Below are positions 5,693 to 8,608 of a stretch of 8,608 bases of DNA, piece by piece. Below the pieces are notes generated by a model. It worked only from the letters and a program-made list of their open reading frames with translations. It had not been told where the DNA came from and did not search any database. This DNA is from Deltaproteobacteria bacterium (GTDB lineage Bacteria; Myxococcota_A; JAADFL01), in assembly GCA_013152945.1 (NCBI GenBank), contig JAADFL010000026.1, positions 1 to 8,608 of the forward strand. Reading direction: 5' to 3'. The translations under genes and the position numbers were made by a program. Numbering within the stretch: the first letter of the stretch is position 1; the number at the start of each line of letters is the position of its first letter.

Positions 5693-7066
5693 GTGGGTAA
5701 AAACAAAACACACTTCGTATGCCAGGAATGCGGCACCATAGCCCCCAAGTGGCTGGGCCGTTGTCCCGGCTGTGGCGCCTGGAACAGCATGGTAGAAGAA
5801 CTCATAAAGGTTCAAGGACCATCGAGAAACAAGAACAATCCTCATGGTTCGCCTGGAACCTTGGCAAAGCCCATTACGGAAATAGAAATGCAGGGCGAGG
5901 AGCGATCTCCTACGGGCTGCAACGAGCTGGACCGGGTGCTCGGCGGAGGACTGGTTCCGGGATCTACGGTTCTCGTAGGCGGTGATCCGGGAATAGGGAA
6001 GAGCACCCTGTTGCTTTCGGCCGGCGCAAAACTGGCGCGGTGCGGTCAAAAGGTACTCTATGTCTCCGGAGAAGAATCAGAGAAGCAAATACGATTGAGA
6101 GCAGAGAGGATAGATGCTTGCTCCGACAGCCTGTACCTGGCAAGCGAGGTCGACTTGGACTCGGTATTGTCACTAATAGAAGAGTTCGGTGCCGGCACTG
6201 TAGTGGTGGATTCTATCCAGACAGTGTCCTATGCCGAGTTATCCAGCGCTCCCGGAAGCGTGTCCCAGGTGCGCGAGTCGGCAGCCCGCCTGGTAAGAGC
6301 AGCAAAGGAAACGCCCTGCGCCTTGCTCATGGTCGGGCACGTAACGAAAGAGGGCGGACTTGCCGGCCCGAGAGTGCTTGAGCATATGGTGGACGCAGTC
6401 CTGTACTTCGAGGGGGAAAGGGGCCATCCCTATCGTATACTCAGGGCCGTGAAGAACAGGTATGGCTCGACCAATGAGATCGGGCTGTTCGAGATGACCG
6501 GCCTTGGTCTCAGGGAAGTGGACAATCCCTCGGAAATGTTCCTGACCCAAAGGCCGGAATCCACTTCGGGAAGCACTGTCCTGGCTGCGATGGAAGGGAC
6601 GAGGCCGCTGTTGGTTGAAATCCAGGCCTTGGTAATAGCCCCGTCAGGCATGGGAGTTCCAAGGAGAACTTGTCTCGGCATGGATCCGAACAGGATAGCC
6701 CTGCTCCTCGCTGTGCTCGAAAAAAAGGCCGGGCTGGCCATTGCTGCGAGCGACGTGTTCGTAAACGTGGCCGGAGGAATCAGGCTCGTTGAGCCTGCGG
6801 CAGACCTTGCATCAGCTCTTTCAATGGCATCCAGCTTCCTTGACAAGCCTTTGCAAAAAGGAACAGCGGTTTTCGGCGAGGTAGGTCTGGCTGGAGAGGT
6901 CAGGGCGGTTTCAAGGGCGGATTCAAGAATTTCCGAAGCTGAAAAACTTGGCTTCAAGCAGGTAATCCTGCCACTCGGCAACCTGAACAGGATGGAAAAA
7001 GTTACCCCTGATTTGGAGCTTATTGGGGTCGAAAACCTGGATGAAACTTTGGAATCAGTCTTTTAG
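5693..7066 (+). CDS. radA: DNA repair/recombination ATPase RadA (Sms)
   Basis: 457 aa, the usual RadA length. RadA is a RecA-like, DnaB-like-acting ATPase that processes recombination intermediates by branch migration, working with RecA in double-strand break and stalled-fork repair. The N-terminal zinc finger is C10-x2-C13 and C24-x2-C27. The RecA-type core has Walker A GDPGIGKST (97-105), VSGEES (124-129) and Walker B TVVVDS (169-174). The RadA signature normally written KNRFG appears as KNRYG (254-258), followed by STNEIGLFEM. The C-terminal Lon-like domain (about 285-455) includes PRRTCLGMDPNR (323-334), DVFVNVAGG (354-362) and GEVGLAGEVR (395-404). It lacks the Lon protease Ser, as is normal for RadA. 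The start is GTG with TAAGGAG 5 nt upstream; MGKNKTHFVCQECG is the conserved family opening. The gene lies 46 bp after the lipoprotein with no clear terminator between, so it probably shares the cyclase transcript. Confidence 0.97.
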   Translation: MGKNKTHFVCQECGTIAPKWLGRCPGCGAWNSMVEELIKVQGPSRNKNNPHGSPGTLAKPITEIEMQGEERSPTGCNELDRVLGGGLVPGSTVLVGGDPGIGKSTLLLSAGAKLARCGQKVLYVSGEESEKQIRLRAERIDACSDSLYLASEVDLDSVLSLIEEFGAGTVVVDSIQTVSYAELSSAPGSVSQVRESAARLVRAAKETPCALLMVGHVTKEGGLAGPRVLEHMVDAVLYFEGERGHPYRILRAVKNRYGSTNEIGLFEMTGLGLREVDNPSEMFLTQRPESTSGSTVLAAMEGTRPLLVEIQALVIAPSGMGVPRRTCLGMDPNRIALLLAVLEKKAGLAIAASDVFVNVAGGIRLVEPAADLASALSMASSFLDKPLQKGTAVFGEVGLAGEVRAVSRADSRISEAEKLGFKQVILPLGNLNRMEKVTPDLELIGVENLDETLESVF

Positions 7067-7084
7067 GGTTCCGGACATCCGAAA

Positions 7085-7112
7085 TTGACGAACAACCTTT
7101 TCAGCGTATAGT
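7085..7112 (+). promoter_or_regulatory. strong sigma70-type promoter for the TPR/coiled-coil lipoprotein
   Basis: TTGACG (7085-7090, 5 of 6) and TATAGT (7107-7112, 5 of 6) are separated by 16 nt. Transcription would begin near 7119, some 75-110 nt before the candidate start codons. It lies 18 bp after the radA stop, so the next gene can be expressed independently of the cyclase-radA unit. Confidence 0.6.
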
Positions 7113-7229
7113 CTATCCGTTGATTGGAGTTTCAAGGCATCGGGCTCGATCGTTTGGGAAGAAAAGGGCTTGAAATTTCATGGAATGCAACCGATGAGGA
7201 ATATCGAATTGAAAAGGCTCGGCATAAGG

Positions 7230-8608
7230 ATGCTTAAAGCTCAATTGAAGAAAGGCCGATTATTGCTTCTAATTGCTGCATCGTACCTTGTGTTTTCACT
7301 CGCATCCTGCAGTGGAGCCGGAAGGTTGAGGCTCGGAACCGAGTCTGCACAAAGGCCTGTTAATGCAGGCCGGTCTGCCGCCAAGGTAAGAGTTCTGGAT
7401 CTAACTGCTTCGGATCAACTGGCCATTGGTGAAAGATACCTGGAGCTTGGGTACAATTTCAGGGCAAAACGTGAGTTCATGAGGGTCATCGAGGAGTTTC
7501 CCGGCGCTCCGGAAACAGCAGTGGCCCAATACAAGATCGGGCTGTGTTATTTGAAAGAGGAGATGTACAAAGAGGCCCTGGAACAGTTCCGACTCTTTGT
7601 ATCGAACTTTCCGAATCACGAGTTGGCTGATGCAGCGAGGAGGCGAGTGCGACTCTTGGAGTTCAAGATCGAAAAGCCGGAGCTTGCCTCTTGCACCGGA
7701 CCGGCGGATCTGGAGAAATCAAGAAAAATCAGGCAACACCTCGAAAGAATCAAGGTGGAACTTGCGTCCGCAAGAGGCAGGGCCGATCGTCTTGGTAACA
7801 CTGTAAAACGGTTGGAAGACGAGAAAAGGAAACTTGAACAAAGGTTTCAGGGAGAAATCACAAGGCTCCAGTACAAGCTGGTGGAGGCGGAAAAGCTCGT
7901 CCAGGATAAAAATGATGAACTGAAAAGGATTTCATCGGAACATGATTACAATTCCGCTGAAAAGCAGAAGGCCATGGTAAAAGTGAATACCGCCCTGCAA
8001 AACGCCAGGAACGAAATCAAAGTCCTTGAAACAAAGCTTAGAGCTCAAAACAAGGTGTTGAGTGACTCACAGGCCAAGTCGGCGGGGCTGGCAAAACAGA
8101 TTCAGTTTCAAGCCGAGGCACTTGAAAAGGCACAAGGAAAGATAACAAAACTGGAAAAAGCAATTTCACAAAAGAAAAAGAATGAAATCGAGAAGAATGA
8201 AAATAAATTCAAGAAATTTTCAGGCAAGCAAGGGATGGCTTCACAGCCAAGACAAATAAATAATTCGAATAAGCAAGTAGAAAAATTGCACAAGGAAATT
8301 AGTGAACTCCGCGCCAGGGCCCAGAATGCTGAAACCAGGATAGCCGAATTGTCGAGGAAACTAGCCTTCCAGGTTTCCCTGCAAGCGGAATCCGCCAGGA
8401 AAAAAAAGATTATCGAAAAGTCCAAGAGCGAGCTGACGGCAAGACTTGAAGAACTTGAAAAGAAATTCCAGAAACAAACGCGGCGGATTTCGATCCTGAA
8501 AGATGACCTGAAGACTGCAAGAGAACAACTGGCTGCTGAAAAAGAGAAGAGACGTGAAATAGAATCAAAAGCACGGATCTTGATGTCGAGAATCGATAAA
8601 GAAACAAA
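7230..8608 (+). CDS. lipoprotein with BamD/CpoB-like TPRs and a long coiled coil (3' end cut by window)
   Basis: The frame is open from here to the window end, at least 459 codons, and has no stop, so the C-terminus is missing. Numbered from ATG 7230: basic n-region, hydrophobic stretch LLLLIAASYLVFSL (11-24), and a good lipobox LASC with C27. Residues 60-145 hold two TPR-like helix pairs of the outer-membrane-lipoprotein type (LAIGERYLELGYNFRA; AQYKIGLCYLKEEMYKEALEQF), like BamD/YfiO or the CpoB C-terminus. From about 158 to the edge the protein is almost continuous charged heptad coiled coil, interrupted near 330-350 by a Gly/Ser/Asn/Gln-rich break. It is probably anchored to the outer membrane with the coiled coil reaching into the periplasm, perhaps in envelope assembly or as a structural spacer. 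Exact function is unknown. Start is uncertain: in-frame ATG 7185 and 7194 and TTG 7209 also exist. TTG 7209 has the best ribosome site (GAGGA at 7196-7200). I chose 7230 for a typical signal-peptide length. Confidence 0.85.
   Translation, partial: MLKAQLKKGRLLLLIAASYLVFSLASCSGAGRLRLGTESAQRPVNAGRSAAKVRVLDLTASDQLAIGERYLELGYNFRAKREFMRVIEEFPGAPETAVAQYKIGLCYLKEEMYKEALEQFRLFVSNFPNHELADAARRRVRLLEFKIEKPELASCTGPADLEKSRKIRQHLERIKVELASARGRADRLGNTVKRLEDEKRKLEQRFQGEITRLQYKLVEAEKLVQDKNDELKRISSEHDYNSAEKQKAMVKVNTALQNARNEIKVLETKLRAQNKVLSDSQAKSAGLAKQIQFQAEALEKAQGKITKLEKAISQKKKNEIEKNENKFKKFSGKQGMASQPRQINNSNKQVEKLHKEISELRARAQNAETRIAELSRKLAFQVSLQAESARKKKIIEKSKSELTARLEELEKKFQKQTRRISILKDDLKTAREQLAAEKEKRREIESKARILMSRIDKET

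Noticed and set aside
7067-7084. Hairpin after radA (CGG-ACAT-CCG)
   Set aside because: Only a 3-bp stem and no T-run, too weak to call a terminator.

Overview
The window holds six protein genes in two divergent blocks and looks like chromosomal DNA from an anaerobic, Gram-negative-type bacterium. Two predicted lipoproteins, a B12-type radical SAM enzyme, a HAMP-linked class III adenylate cyclase and heavy use of AGG/AGA arginine codons fit Desulfobacterota (former Deltaproteobacteria). That placement is inference from style, not from a marker gene.

Left block, minus strand (72-3286): a B12-binding-domain radical SAM enzyme is followed by a NodU/CmcH/TobZ-family O-carbamoyltransferase. The two overlap by four bases (ATGA), so they are very probably co-transcribed and translationally coupled. 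Both are small-molecule or glycan tailoring enzymes. The pair suggests modification of an unidentified hydroxylated metabolite or surface glycan, with further pathway genes likely beyond the left edge. The carbamoyltransferase ends in a proline/arginine tail encoded by a G-run tract that forms a textbook G-quadruplex motif on the plus strand. The 71 bases beyond it hold two inverted repeats, one a perfect 12-bp palindrome.

A 90-120 bp divergent intergenic region (about 3287-3406) separates the blocks. It carries a perfect TTGACA -35 box pointing right and a TTTGAC direct repeat.

Right block, plus strand (about 3407-8608): a membrane-bound receptor-type adenylate cyclase (class IIIb signature), an unrecognised small lipoprotein (ATGA overlap with the cyclase), and radA, the branch-migration/recombination ATPase with a GTG start, 46 bp downstream. 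After radA a strong sigma70-like promoter (TTGACG-N16-TATAGT) precedes a lipoprotein with BamD/CpoB-like TPRs and a very long coiled coil. That gene runs off the right edge. The cyclase and first lipoprotein may form a sensory unit; radA seems to be a housekeeping gene carried in the same transcription unit.

No tRNA, rRNA, CRISPR, insertion sequence or convincing intrinsic terminator was seen. No stretch over 300 bases lacks a gene.
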